This document shows positions 9,504 to 17,267 of a stretch of 64,000 bases of DNA, one piece after another. The notes beneath the pieces are model-generated. The model was not told the origin of the DNA. It saw only the letters and a list, made by a program, of their open reading frames with translations, and did no database searches. The translations under genes were made by a program, and so were the position numbers. Location of the stretch: positions 345,718 to 409,717 of the forward strand of contig NZ_FOGU01000003.1 in NCBI RefSeq assembly GCF_900111315.1, written 5' to 3'. The DNA is from Tranquillimonas rosea. Its GTDB lineage: Bacteria > Pseudomonadota > Alphaproteobacteria > Rhodobacterales > Rhodobacteraceae. Position 1 is the stretch's first letter, and each line of letters begins with the position of its first letter.

Positions 9504-9614
9504 ACCGGTCGTTCCCGTCGCTCGTGATGGGAAGAGCGCACAAGCAGCCTTAGGCAAAGGCGGTCGTGACGCGCGTGCGGGCCTATCGAAGCCGGGCGAG
9601 CGACCGATCCGCCA

Positions 9615-10073
9615 TCATCGCAGGCTCGGCACCTCTCCGTCGTTCCGCCCCGAATCCCGGCTCGCCATGTACAGCGAGCGCGCGATCCGCTCGGCGCGCT
9701 CGATGACATGCGCGGCCCCCTCCGGAGAGCAGACCTCGCCCGCCGTTTCGCGAAAGAGGTCCAGCCAGCGCTCGAAATGCGCCCAGGTGACCGGCAGGCC
9801 CGCATGTTTCGGGACCGGCGCGCCGTGGTAGCGCCCTGTCATCAGCGCGACGGAGGACCAGAAATCCACCATCCTTTCGAGATGCGGGCCCCAGTCGGCA
9901 ATCCGCGCGGCGAAGATCGGGCCGAGTTCCGGGTCGACGCGGATCTTGCCGTAGAAGCCGTGCACGAGATCGGTGAGCACCGCCTCGCTGAGACCGGTGC
10001 GGGCGATCATCTCTTGGGTCATGGCCGGGCGCGCGGAGCGAATCGGGGGAAGCGAGGGTTGCGGCTGGGGCAT
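9615..10073 (-). CDS. group III truncated haemoglobin
   Basis: 152 residues with a truncated globin fold. The family signature is present: HGFYGKIRVDPELGPIF with Tyr41 at the B10 position, FWSSVALMTGRYHGAPV, KHAGLP with His90 as the likely proximal F8 ligand, and HFERWLDLF with Trp103 at G8. Group III globins bind oxygen or NO and are often part of nitrosative-stress responses. The gene is divergent from the NsrR-type regulator gene, with a palindrome between them inside a predicted promoter, so NO-responsive control is likely. The first ~15 residues are Pro-rich and could be non-native: an internal ATG at 10022 would give a shorter N-terminus, but neither start has a clear Shine-Dalgarno. 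Confidence 0.9.
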   Translation of the reverse strand: MPQPQPSLPPIRSARPAMTQEMIARTGLSEAVLTDLVHGFYGKIRVDPELGPIFAARIADWGPHLERMVDFWSSVALMTGRYHGAPVPKHAGLPVTWAHFERWLDLFRETAGEVCSPEGAAHVIERAERIARSLYMASRDSGRNDGEVPSLR

Positions 10074-10117
10074 TGCTGAACTGGCCTGGGTGGTTGTTGC
10101 ACGACCGGGATAGAGCC

Positions 10118-10146
10118 GCTAATAGGTACTGTAAATGCCTATTCAA
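10118..10146. promoter_or_regulatory. predicted haemoglobin promoter overlapped by a 23-bp palindrome (candidate NsrR operator)
   Basis: Positions 10121-10143 read AATAGG-N11-CCTATT, an imperfect 23-bp palindrome. On the minus strand a TTGAAT (-35) and ATTAGC (-10) separated by 17 bases bracket it, pointing into the haemoglobin gene. The plus-strand regulator gene starts 18 bases further on. A repressor bound here would block the haemoglobin promoter and could autoregulate nsrR. Confidence 0.6.
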
Positions 10147-10160
10147 AGCGGGACCGCCGG

Positions 10161-10580
10161 ATGCGCCTGACGAGCTTCACAGATTACGGACTTCGCGCGC
10201 TCATGCGCATGGCCAGCGACCCGGACCGCGCGTTCTCGACGGCCGAGATCGCGGACGAGTTCGGCGTCTCCCGCAATCACCTCAACAAGATCATCCAGCG
10301 CCTCGCCCGGCACGGCTTCGTGGCGACGCGCCGCGGCGCGGGCGGCGGCGCGATGCTCGCCCGCCCCGCTAGCGAGATCGGTCTCGGAGACCTCGTCCGG
10401 CTGCTCGAGCAGGATCAGGCGCTGGTCGAGTGCTTCGCGCCGGACGGTGCCTGCACGGTCTCTCCCGTCTGTCGGCTGAAGGGCAGGCTTTTCGCCGCGG
10501 AATCGGCGTTCCTGGCGGAGCTCGACCGCTCGACGCTGGCCGACATCGCCCTTCCGGCGCCGGTTTCGGCAATGACCTGA
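10161..10580 (+). CDS. nsrR: Rrf2-family regulator, NsrR-like (NO-sensing Fe-S repressor)
   Basis: 139 residues. An N-terminal winged helix (MRLTSFTDYGLRALMRMA, then FGVSRNHLNKIIQRLARHGF) is typical of Rrf2 proteins. Three cysteines at 91, 98 and 104 (ECFAPDGACTVSPVC) have the spacing used by NsrR to ligate an Fe-S cluster that NO destroys. The divergent truncated haemoglobin gene and the intervening palindrome support an NsrR role over IscR or RirA. The start is the first ATG and gives the canonical MRLT N-terminus, although the Shine-Dalgarno is weak. The plus-strand genes after it may belong to the same regulon. Confidence 0.88.
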   Translation: MRLTSFTDYGLRALMRMASDPDRAFSTAEIADEFGVSRNHLNKIIQRLARHGFVATRRGAGGGAMLARPASEIGLGDLVRLLEQDQALVECFAPDGACTVSPVCRLKGRLFAAESAFLAELDRSTLADIALPAPVSAMT

Positions 10581-10592
10581 GGGGAGACCGCG

Positions 10593-10802
10593 ATGCAGAA
10601 CGTGCCCTTTTCGACCGGGAGAATCTTCCCCAACCGCTGCGACGAAGGCACGGGCCGACGGCACGTGACCTTTCGGTCCGGCGGACGCGCGCCGCGCCTC
10701 TCCTTCGTAGGAAGCGGCACGAACCTCTCCCGTGCGGCCTTCCCCGCTCACCCGCTGGCCGCGACCTCGACAGACGGCGCGGCCCCGAGCGCGACGACCT
10801 GA
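10593..10802 (+). CDS. possible small protein of 69 residues, unknown
   Basis: An ATG follows GAGGGGAG by about six bases and lies 12 bases after the nsrR stop. About 84% of its third codon positions are G or C by my count, as in neighbouring genes. The product has no recognisable motif (a basic N-terminal half, an Ala/Ser/Thr-rich tail) and no membrane segment. It ends 32 bases before the next gene, so it could be a middle gene of an nsrR operon. The alternative is a non-coding leader whose composition mimics coding DNA. Confidence 0.35.
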   Translation: MQNVPFSTGRIFPNRCDEGTGRRHVTFRSGGRAPRLSFVGSGTNLSRAAFPAHPLAATSTDGAAPSATT

Positions 10803-10834
10803 CCACCAATCCCTCACAAGAAAGGGGCTTCAAG

Positions 10835-12295
10835 ATGCTGCCAAACCTCCCCCGCAAACTCGGCCTCGGCGCTCTTGTCGCGCTGTCGAGCGCCTCCCTC
10901 CCCGTCGCTGCCGCGGCGCACGTGAAGTGGTTCGCGCCCTACATTGTCGACGCCGCCCCGGCGCCGATCGCCCGGACCCTGACGGATCCCTGGTTCTGGA
11001 CCGGGATCGTCCTGGTGCTGGCCTTCTTCATCGCCACGCGTCTGGTCGAGCGCACCGCCGTCGGAGAGACGACGCTCGACGCGATGGACCGCGCGACGAA
11101 CCCGCTCTGGCTCAGGCTCGACGATTTCGTCCGCATCATGATCGCCGGCTTCTTCGTCGCGATCTTCTCGGTCGGCGGTGTCTACCTGACACCCGACCTC
11201 GAGACGCCGGCGGAATGGGTCAGCTGGCTTCAGCTTCTGATCGCGGCCGGGATCGTCTCGCGGAAGACCATGCCGCTCTCGGCGGCGGGCGTCATCTTCC
11301 TCTGGGTCCTTGCCCTGCGAGACTATGATCCGTTCCACCTACTCGACTACCTGGCGCTCGGCGTTGCCGTGGCCGCCTACCTGATGCTCGAGTCCTCGGG
11401 CCGCGAGGACTGGCGCAAGCACCGGTTCGAGGTGCTTCGCTGGGGTGTCGCCATCGCGCTGATGTGGTCGAGCCTCGAGAAGTTCGCCTATCCGGAGTGG
11501 TTCTACCCGCTGGTCGCGGAGAAGCCCTTCCTGACCTTCGGCCTCCCGCGCGATATGTTCATCCCGATGGCCGGCGTCGCCGAGTTCACCATGGGCTTCG
11601 GCCTGCTCGCCACGCCGCTCGTCCGGCGCCTCTCCGCGCTCGCGCTCCTGGTGATCTTCATCACGGCGGTCTATCCGTTCGGCCGGGTCGACCTGATCGG
11701 ACACGCTCTCATCATGGCGATCATCATCGTCATCGCGGTCGATCATACCCGCGAGCTGCACTTCTGGTCGTGGATCCGGCGCGCGCTCGTCGGCGTGCCA
11801 ATCGGCCTGGCCGGCGCGCTGGTGATCTTCGTCACGGCCTACTGGGGCCTGCACGCGGCCTTCTACGGCACCGACACCCGGACGATGGCCGAAATCCGCT
11901 CCCAGCAAGGCGGGATGGCGACGCACTCCTTCTCGTTGGAGTATCCGCACGGTCCGCAGGCGACGGCCACGATGCGGCAAGGCACCGACCTGCCGCAGAC
12001 CGCGCCGGCCGAGCTCGACGATACCTCGGTGACTGACGCATACGCGCAGTCGATGATGGGGATGCATGACGAGATGATGGCCGGCCTCGAGCACGAGGAC
12101 CCAGACGTCGCCTTCGTGCTGGGCATGATCCCGCACCACCAGGGCGCCATCGACATGGCCCGCATCCAGCTGGCGGCCGGCTCGGACCCGGAGAACATGG
12201 CTCTGGCCCGTCACATCATCGCCGACCAGCAGAAGGAAATCGATGCGATGCGCGCATGGCTGCGGGAGCGCGGCGTGGAGGCTCCGGGACTCTGA
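10835..12295 (+). CDS. polytopic membrane protein with DoxX-like region and C-terminal DUF305 domain
   Basis: 486 residues. An N-terminal signal-like helix precedes about eight hydrophobic helices, including a DoxX-like stretch (LMWSSLEKFAYPEWFYPLVA and AGVAEFTMGFGLLATPLV). After residue ~345 an extracytoplasmic tail carries a DUF305 domain with MIPHHQGAIDMA and HIIADQQKEIDAM. DUF305 proteins are His/Met-rich and often lie near metal or copper genes; the tail is also Met-rich (SMMGMHDEMMAG). The ATG has AAAGGGG upstream. The longer in-frame reading back into nsrR is rejected. It lies downstream of nsrR, so a link to NO or metal stress is possible but only inferred. Confidence 0.82.
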   Translation: MLPNLPRKLGLGALVALSSASLPVAAAAHVKWFAPYIVDAAPAPIARTLTDPWFWTGIVLVLAFFIATRLVERTAVGETTLDAMDRATNPLWLRLDDFVRIMIAGFFVAIFSVGGVYLTPDLETPAEWVSWLQLLIAAGIVSRKTMPLSAAGVIFLWVLALRDYDPFHLLDYLALGVAVAAYLMLESSGREDWRKHRFEVLRWGVAIALMWSSLEKFAYPEWFYPLVAEKPFLTFGLPRDMFIPMAGVAEFTMGFGLLATPLVRRLSALALLVIFITAVYPFGRVDLIGHALIMAIIIVIAVDHTRELHFWSWIRRALVGVPIGLAGALVIFVTAYWGLHAAFYGTDTRTMAEIRSQQGGMATHSFSLEYPHGPQATATMRQGTDLPQTAPAELDDTSVTDAYAQSMMGMHDEMMAGLEHEDPDVAFVLGMIPHHQGAIDMARIQLAAGSDPENMALARHIIADQQKEIDAMRAWLRERGVEAPGL

Positions 12296-12353
12296 CCTGC
12301 GCCATCCTTTCGCGGAAGACCTGACCGCCCGCTCAAGTGGCGGGACGGATCAG

Positions 12354-12380
12354 GAAGCCAATCTCGGTGAGGTTGGCTTC
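12354..12380. terminator. stem-loop between the DUF305 and TVP38 genes
   Basis: GAAGCCAA and TTGGCTTC form a perfect 8-bp stem with an 11-base loop, 58 bases after the DUF305 stop. No T-run follows, so it may be a weak terminator or an RNA-stability hairpin. Another short inverted repeat (CCCGC/GCGGG) lies just upstream. Nothing else is apparent in the 290-base gap. Confidence 0.4.
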
Positions 12381-12585
12381 GCTGCCAACTGCACCCACTG
12401 CGCGTGGCCGGTTCGGGATGGGGCCCGGCGCCATCCGTGCGCTCGGCGCGAAGGAGGCGACATCGGAGTACGCGGTATTATCCTCGGCCCTCCGGGAAGC
12501 TTGCGCATTGCATTGCCGTCGCCCAGAACGGTCCCGGCGGATATGAGCGAAGCATGAGGCCCGGCAAACACGAGCGAGACCCCGG

Positions 12586-13245
12586 ATGAAGCGCACCTTG
12601 ATCTGGCTGATGCTCCTCGTTGTTCTCGGGCTCGGCGCCTGGGGGCTGTGGGGGGCGCCTGACCTGGCGTCCGAGATCGACCGCCAGACGCTGGATCGCC
12701 TGGTCGAACGCGCCGGTGCCGCCGGACCGTTCGTGATCGTCGGGCTCATGACCCTCGCCGTGGTGGCAAGCCCGATCCCCAGCGCCCCGATCGCCATGGC
12801 CTCCGGCGCGGCCTACGGCGACTTCTGGGGATCGCTCTGGGTGATCATCGGGGCCGAGAGCGGGGCGCTCATCGCCTTCGGCCTAGCGCGCGGGCTCGGA
12901 AGGTCGGTGATGCAGCGCTGGTTCGGGGATCGGATCGAGCAGGGCCTTCTGGGATCGCAGAACGCCCTGACGGCGGCGGTCTTCGCCAGCCGGCTGATGC
13001 CCTTCGTCTCCTTCGACCTCATCAGCTACGCGGCGGGGCTCAGCAGCCTGCGGTTCTGGCGGTTCGCGCTGGCGACGCTCGCCGGCATCGCGCCCGCCAG
13101 CTTCCTTCTGGCCCATTTCGGCACCTCAGCGGCCAGTGGGGAGGCGGGCCTTTTCACCTGGATCGCCGCCCTCGGGCTGGGAGCGGTGACCGGTGCGCCG
13201 CTGATCTGGGCGGCCTGGCGGGGGCGCGGACGGTGGAATCGCTGA
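12586..13245 (+). CDS. TVP38/TMEM64 (DedA/VTT-type) membrane protein
   Basis: 219 residues with a signal-anchor helix at the N-terminus and about five further hydrophobic segments. The family core is visible: LAVVASPIPSAPIAMASGAAYG, then FGLARGLGRSVMQRWFG and SRLMPFVSFDLISYAAGLSSLRFWRF. TVP38/DedA proteins are inner-membrane proteins implicated in lipid flipping, membrane homeostasis or organic-solute movement. The gene stands alone, 290 bases after the DUF305 gene and before a zone of gene decay. The start ATG has only a weak upstream GAGCGAG. Confidence 0.88.
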   Translation: MKRTLIWLMLLVVLGLGAWGLWGAPDLASEIDRQTLDRLVERAGAAGPFVIVGLMTLAVVASPIPSAPIAMASGAAYGDFWGSLWVIIGAESGALIAFGLARGLGRSVMQRWFGDRIEQGLLGSQNALTAAVFASRLMPFVSFDLISYAAGLSSLRFWRFALATLAGIAPASFLLAHFGTSAASGEAGLFTWIAALGLGAVTGAPLIWAAWRGRGRWNR

Positions 13246-13379
13246 AGCGGGGCCGCAGCTGACGTCGCGACGAGCGCATGCCTTCGCTTTTCCAAGGCCG
13301 AAGCGCGAATGTGATCCAAAGCGGCAACCGCTGTGAATAATATGAGGCGGACGGGAATTGGGAGGTGGTTGCCTTGCAG

Positions 13380-13722
13380 CGCCCAATGCTCGATCTGCCG
13401 AGCCGCCTGGGCGACGCGGCGGGGTCGGATTTTCTGACCGCCCGTCTCGAGATGGAGATCGGCTCTCTCAGGGATGATCCGTCGCTACGGGCCGCACTCC
13501 TGCGGCGCTCTACGCCGGCACTCAGCAACGGCGTACCGCAGGCGGCGGATATCGCGCGGGACATGGGACGGAGCGAACGCACGCTCGATCGCCGAGATCG
13601 CCTTCCTGACCGGTTTCTCCGAACAGGGCACCTTCAGCCGCGCGTTCAAGCGGTGGCTCGGTCCGGCTCCGGCGCAGTTCCGTCAGCAGGCACTGGCGAA
13701 ATCGCGTTCCGGGGTCGTGTAA
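13380..13722 (+). pseudogene. relic of an AraC-family regulator, truncated with internal deletion and frame change
   Basis: Two reading frames each encode half of an AraC C-terminus. Frame one gives LRAALLRRSTPALSNGV to DIARDMGRSERTL, the first HTH helices. About 13585 the match jumps to another frame giving SIAEIAFLTGFSEQGTFSRA and FKRWLGPAPAQFRQ, the second HTH, ending at a stop. Intact relatives have about 29 residues between SERTL and SIAEIAF; these are missing and the frame has shifted. The N-terminal sensor half (~200 residues) is also absent. The remaining bases from 13246 and up to the next gene hold nothing I recognise. Confidence 0.75.
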
Positions 13723-13848
13723 TGGTGGCGGCGTCGGCCAAGGCGTTGACAGAGCCGGGCGCTTGGCCCCGCACTGGTACTGCCTCGTCTCTTTAAATGG
13801 ATGCGCCGCATAAACGAGTGTCCACCGACTGCCGAAAGGAACACGATC

Positions 13849-14700
13849 ATGAATGACGGAACGGACCCCGAGATCCTGCGCCTCGCGGCCTTTTCGGACG
13901 GCGCCACGGGCGGCAACCCGGCGGGGGTGGTCGTCGGGCCTTCTCTGCCCTCGAGGACCGAGATGCAGCGCATCGCCGCAATGGTCGGCTATTCCGAAAC
14001 CGCCTTCGCCGCGCCTTCGGACGGCGGATGGCGGGTGCGGTATTTCTCGCCCGAGGACGAGGTCGCCTTCTGCGGTCATGCGACCATCGCGCTTGGCAGC
14101 GTCCTGGCCGAGCGCGCCGGGAACGGCGTCTTTTCCCTGGACCTCGCGGCAGGTCGCATCTCCGTCGAGGTCCAGAGCGTCGGCTCCGGCACCCGCGCGA
14201 CACTGACGTCGCCGCCGACGCGCAGCGCCAGCGCCGACCCTGCGTTCGTCACGGCGGCGCTGGACCTGTTCGGGCTTGTCCCCGCCGACCTCGACCCCGC
14301 CCTTCCGGCGGCGCTGGCCCATGCCGGGAACGACCACCTGGTCCTCGCGCTGCGCGACAGGGCGAAACTGGCGCGAATGACCTACGATCTTGCCGAGGGC
14401 GCGCGCCTGATGCGGCGCCATGGCCTGACCACGATCGACCTCGTCTGGATCGAGACGCCGCGCAAGTTCCACAGCCGCAACGCCTTTGCCGTGGGTGGCG
14501 TTCTTGAGGATCCGGCAACCGGCGCCGCCGCGGCTGCGCTTGCCGGCTACCTTCGCGACCTCGATTGGCCCCATGCCGGCGCGATCGACATCGTGCAGGG
14601 CGAGGACATGGGCGCACGCTCGTTGTTGCGGGCCGAGATCGGCGAAACGCCCGGCGAGGGCATCCGCGTCTCCGGCATGACCCGGGTCATCCACGAGTAG
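13849..14700 (+). CDS. PhzF-family isomerase/epimerase
   Basis: 283 residues, a typical PhzF length. These proteins have a duplicated diaminopimelate-epimerase-like fold; members include phenazine PhzF and many uncharacterised isomerases. Visible motifs: GNPAGVVV near residue 22, GYSETAFAAP with the likely catalytic Glu50, VRYFSPEDEVAFCGHATIAL, and C-terminal DPATGAAAAALAGYL. No phenazine genes are present, so the substrate is unknown. The ATG at 13849 follows AAAGGA and replaces an upstream in-frame ATG that lacks a ribosome site. The gene is flanked by relics of an AraC regulator and an NmrA-like protein, so it may be the survivor of a small accessory cluster. Confidence 0.88.
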   Translation: MNDGTDPEILRLAAFSDGATGGNPAGVVVGPSLPSRTEMQRIAAMVGYSETAFAAPSDGGWRVRYFSPEDEVAFCGHATIALGSVLAERAGNGVFSLDLAAGRISVEVQSVGSGTRATLTSPPTRSASADPAFVTAALDLFGLVPADLDPALPAALAHAGNDHLVLALRDRAKLARMTYDLAEGARLMRRHGLTTIDLVWIETPRKFHSRNAFAVGGVLEDPATGAAAAALAGYLRDLDWPHAGAIDIVQGEDMGARSLLRAEIGETPGEGIRVSGMTRVIHE

Positions 14701-14750
14701 GGCGGGCGGTCCATGTTCGGGCCATCGCGAGCGGCGCAAACCTCGGTACC

Positions 14751-14792
14751 GAATGGCCTGCGCGCGCCGCGAGTGCAGGCCATTCGCGTTTT
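14751..14792 (+). terminator. rho-independent-type terminator after the phzF-like gene
   Basis: GAATGGCCTGC (14751-14761) and GCAGGCCATTC (14775-14785) form a perfect 11-bp stem with a 13-base loop, followed by GCGTTTTC. It starts 51 bases after the phzF stop. Confidence 0.7.
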
Positions 14793-14989
14793 CCGCCCGA
14801 TGAATGTCCTCATGACCGGGCGCGAGGCCGACATACCGCCCGCGGACCGCCGCGCAGCGTCTGGGCGGCGATGGCAGGTTCAGCCATGCGCTTGGCGGGC
14901 CCAGCCAATACCGCCGCCCGTCCCCGAGGCTAACGCAAGATCATCGATCAACGGAGAGGTCGGGTGCCGGCACGACCCCGGCACGCCCT

Positions 14990-15304
14990 CCCGCGGGTGA
15001 GCTCTACGAAGTCACCGGACCGCGGCTGATGACGTTCGCCGGCATGGCGGCCCAGTTGTCTGCGGCAATCGGCCAGCCCATCCGTCACATGCCGATCATG
15101 TTCGAGGCGTTTCACGCCAACATCGCCCGGTCCGGCCGAACCTTCGTGGCCGACGTCCTTGCCGCGATCGCGCGCGAGACGCTGGACGGGCGCAACGCCC
15201 GTCTGGCCGACGGTGTCTCGCGCGCCCTCGGCCGGCGGCCGCGCGACTTTTCCGAGTTCGCCCGCGCGGCCGCCCGGTCCGGCGCCTGGACCAGCGCCGC
15301 GTGA
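14990..15304 (+). pseudogene. C-terminal relic of an NmrA-like/NAD(P)-binding family protein
   Basis: The frame reads GELYEVTGPRLMTFAGMAAQ, then LDGRNARLADGVSRALGR and PRDFSEFARAAARSGAW before a stop. This matches the last ~100 residues of NmrA/SDR-atypical proteins (GExYELTGPR..TF and ALGRxPRDF). The Rossmann-fold N-terminal two-thirds are absent; upstream sequence (14793-14990) has no matching frame or start. An internal ATG at 15029 could express a fragment, but it would lack the nucleotide-binding domain. Confidence 0.65.
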
Positions 15305-15516
15305 TGCTCACGGTCCGAGCGGGCGTCCTCCCCCGCCCGGAGCGTCCCGTCTGCCAGCGCATGCAGCCCAAGTCCCCGGCGGCACGAACCTACTGGATCG
15401 GCACCTACCTGCCCCGCTGGAGCTTGTGGACCACGGTGCGGACCGTGGGATGCATCCTTTCCGCAACCCTGAAGTCCGGATCATGGTCATTCCGAAGGTT
15501 CATCGCCGGGACCGGG
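15305..15516. other. intergenic stretch with one stem-loop
   Basis: No convincing gene. CCACGGT (15431-15437) and ACCGTGG (15442-15448) form a 7-bp stem with a 4-base loop about 70 bases downstream of the dehydroquinase-like gene on the minus strand. There is no T-run, so a terminator role is weakly supported. Confidence 0.35.
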
Positions 15517-15957
15517 CTACGCCAGTTCCGCCAGCTTCGCGATGGCGAAGGCGTAGCCGCGGATGCCGAAGCCCTCGATCTTGGCCGTCGCCGCGCGGGA
15601 GACGTGGGAGGGGTGGCGAAAGGCGTCGCGCCGGAACAGGGGCGAGATATGCACCTCGATGATCGGCCCGTCGAATATCAGCAGCGCATCGAGGATCGCG
15701 ATGGAGGTCGACGTGAAGCCGGCCGGGTTGATCAGCAGGCCGGCGGCGGTCCCGCGGGCCTGCTTGATCCATCCCATGATCTCGGCCTCGGAGTCGCTCT
15801 GGCGAAAGTCGATCTCGACCCCGCAGGAGGTACCGGTCTCGCGGCAGAGGCGTTCGACGTCGTCGAGGGTGTCGTAGCCGTAGACCTCGGGCTGCCGGAT
15901 GCCGAGCATGTCGAGGTTCGGGCCGTTGATGACCAGGATCGTGGGACGGGGCGACAT
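15517..15957 (-). CDS. type II 3-dehydroquinate dehydratase-like protein lacking the usual catalytic histidines
   Basis: 146 residues, the length and fold pattern of AroQ. The N-terminus (ILVINGPNLDMLGIRQPEVYG) keeps the Asn, Arg and Tyr of the active-site lid. However, the invariant QSNHEG of the family reads QSDSEA here, and the AYTHTS motif with the catalytic proton-donor His reads GFTSTS. Both histidines are therefore replaced by Ser. Classical dehydroquinase activity is doubtful. It is the last gene of the hydroaromatic operon, 14 bases after dctM. The ATG is preferred over an upstream TTG because AAAGGAG lies six bases before it. It may act on a related substrate or play a binding role. 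Confidence 0.8.
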   Translation of the reverse strand: MSPRPTILVINGPNLDMLGIRQPEVYGYDTLDDVERLCRETGTSCGVEIDFRQSDSEAEIMGWIKQARGTAAGLLINPAGFTSTSIAILDALLIFDGPIIEVHISPLFRRDAFRHPSHVSRAATAKIEGFGIRGYAFAIAKLAELA

Positions 15958-15971
15958 GCCGCGCTCCTTTC

Positions 15972-17267
15972 TCAACCGTTGTAGCCGTAAAGACGAGGCA
16001 GCCAGAGCACGAGGTCGGGCACGTAGGTGATGATCGCCAGGCCGCCGATCATGATGGCGAGGAACGGCAGCAGGAAGCGGATCGTCTCGCGCACCGGCGA
16101 CCGGGTGATCGACGACACCACGAACAGCAGCAGCCCGTATGGCGGCGTGGCCAGCCCGATCATCGTGTTCACGACGACGATGACCCCGAAATGCACCGGA
16201 TCGATCCCGAGGGACACCGCCGTCGGCAGGAAGATCGGGACGATGACCAGCAGGATCGCGTTAGCTTCGAGCAGGCAGCCCAGCACGAGCAGCAGGCCGT
16301 TCACCAGCAGCAGGAACGTGACCGGCCCCAGATCGACCCCGGCGAGCCCGTCGCGGATCACGTTGGGGATCTGCTCGACCGTGACGACATAGTTGAAGGC
16401 CAGCGCCCCAGCGATCAGGAAGCCGACGCTGGCGGTCGACCTGGCACTGTTGCGCACCGTCTCGTAGGCGCGCCGCAGGCTGACCGAGCGGTAGTAGAGC
16501 GTCGAGACGAGAAAGGCATAGAGCGCGGCCAGCGCCGCGGCCTCGGTGGGTGTCGTGACGCCGCCGTAGATCCCGACAAGCAGGATCACCGGCATCAGCA
16601 GCGCGGGCACCGCCCGCAGGGTGACGCGGGGCAGCTCGCGCATCGGCACGGGCTCTTCCACCGGATAGCCGTAACGCCGCGCCTGCCACGCGTTCATCAC
16701 CATCAGGAGCACGCCAAGGATCAGGCCCGGTGCCACGCCCCCGAGGAAGAGGAACCCGATCGACGTGTCGGAGACGAGCGCGAACAGCACCATCGGGATC
16801 GAGGGCGGGATGATCGGGCCGATGATCGCCGAGGCGGCGGTGATCGCGCCGGCATAGGCCGCCGGATACTTCCCGTCGCGGGTCATCAGGTTGATGATGA
16901 TCCGGCCCATCCCCACAGCGTCGGCCAGGGCCGAACCCGACATGCCCGAGAAGATCAGGGACGAGACCACGTTCACATGGCCGAGGCCTCCGCGGAACCG
17001 CCCCACCAGCGCGCGGCAGAAATCCAGCAGGCGGTCCGAGAGGGAGCCGACATTCATCAGGTCGGCGGCAAAGATGAACAGCGGGATCGCCAGCAGCACG
17101 TACGAGCCGTAGAGCCCCTGGAGCATCTGCTCGACGGCGATGCTCACGTCCTGGCCGTCCATCGCCAGATACAGGATCGACGAGGCCAGCATCGCGTGAC
17201 CGATGGGCAGGCCGATCATGGCGGTCGCGACGATCGTCGCGACCGTGACACCGAACTCCCAGCTCAT
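15972..17267 (-). CDS. dctM: TRAP transporter large permease (DctM type)
   Basis: 431 residues with about 12 hydrophobic helices, the normal DctM size. Family segments include MIGLPIGHAMLASSILYLAM, GRFRGGLGHVNVVSSLIFSG and GPIIPPSIPMVLFALVSDTS. It forms the sodium-coupled translocation channel of a TRAP importer. Its ATG overlaps the dctQ stop by four bases (ATGA), which fixes the start; the longer reading upstream is an out-of-frame shadow of dctQ. Position between dctQ and the dehydroquinase-like gene suggests import of shikimate, quinate or dehydroshikimate, an inference from context. Confidence 0.93.
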   Translation of the reverse strand: MSWEFGVTVATIVATAMIGLPIGHAMLASSILYLAMDGQDVSIAVEQMLQGLYGSYVLLAIPLFIFAADLMNVGSLSDRLLDFCRALVGRFRGGLGHVNVVSSLIFSGMSGSALADAVGMGRIIINLMTRDGKYPAAYAGAITAASAIIGPIIPPSIPMVLFALVSDTSIGFLFLGGVAPGLILGVLLMVMNAWQARRYGYPVEEPVPMRELPRVTLRAVPALLMPVILLVGIYGGVTTPTEAAALAALYAFLVSTLYYRSVSLRRAYETVRNSARSTASVGFLIAGALAFNYVVTVEQIPNVIRDGLAGVDLGPVTFLLLVNGLLLVLGCLLEANAILLVIVPIFLPTAVSLGIDPVHFGVIVVVNTMIGLATPPYGLLLFVVSSITRSPVRETIRFLLPFLAIMIGGLAIITYVPDLVLWLPRLYGYNG

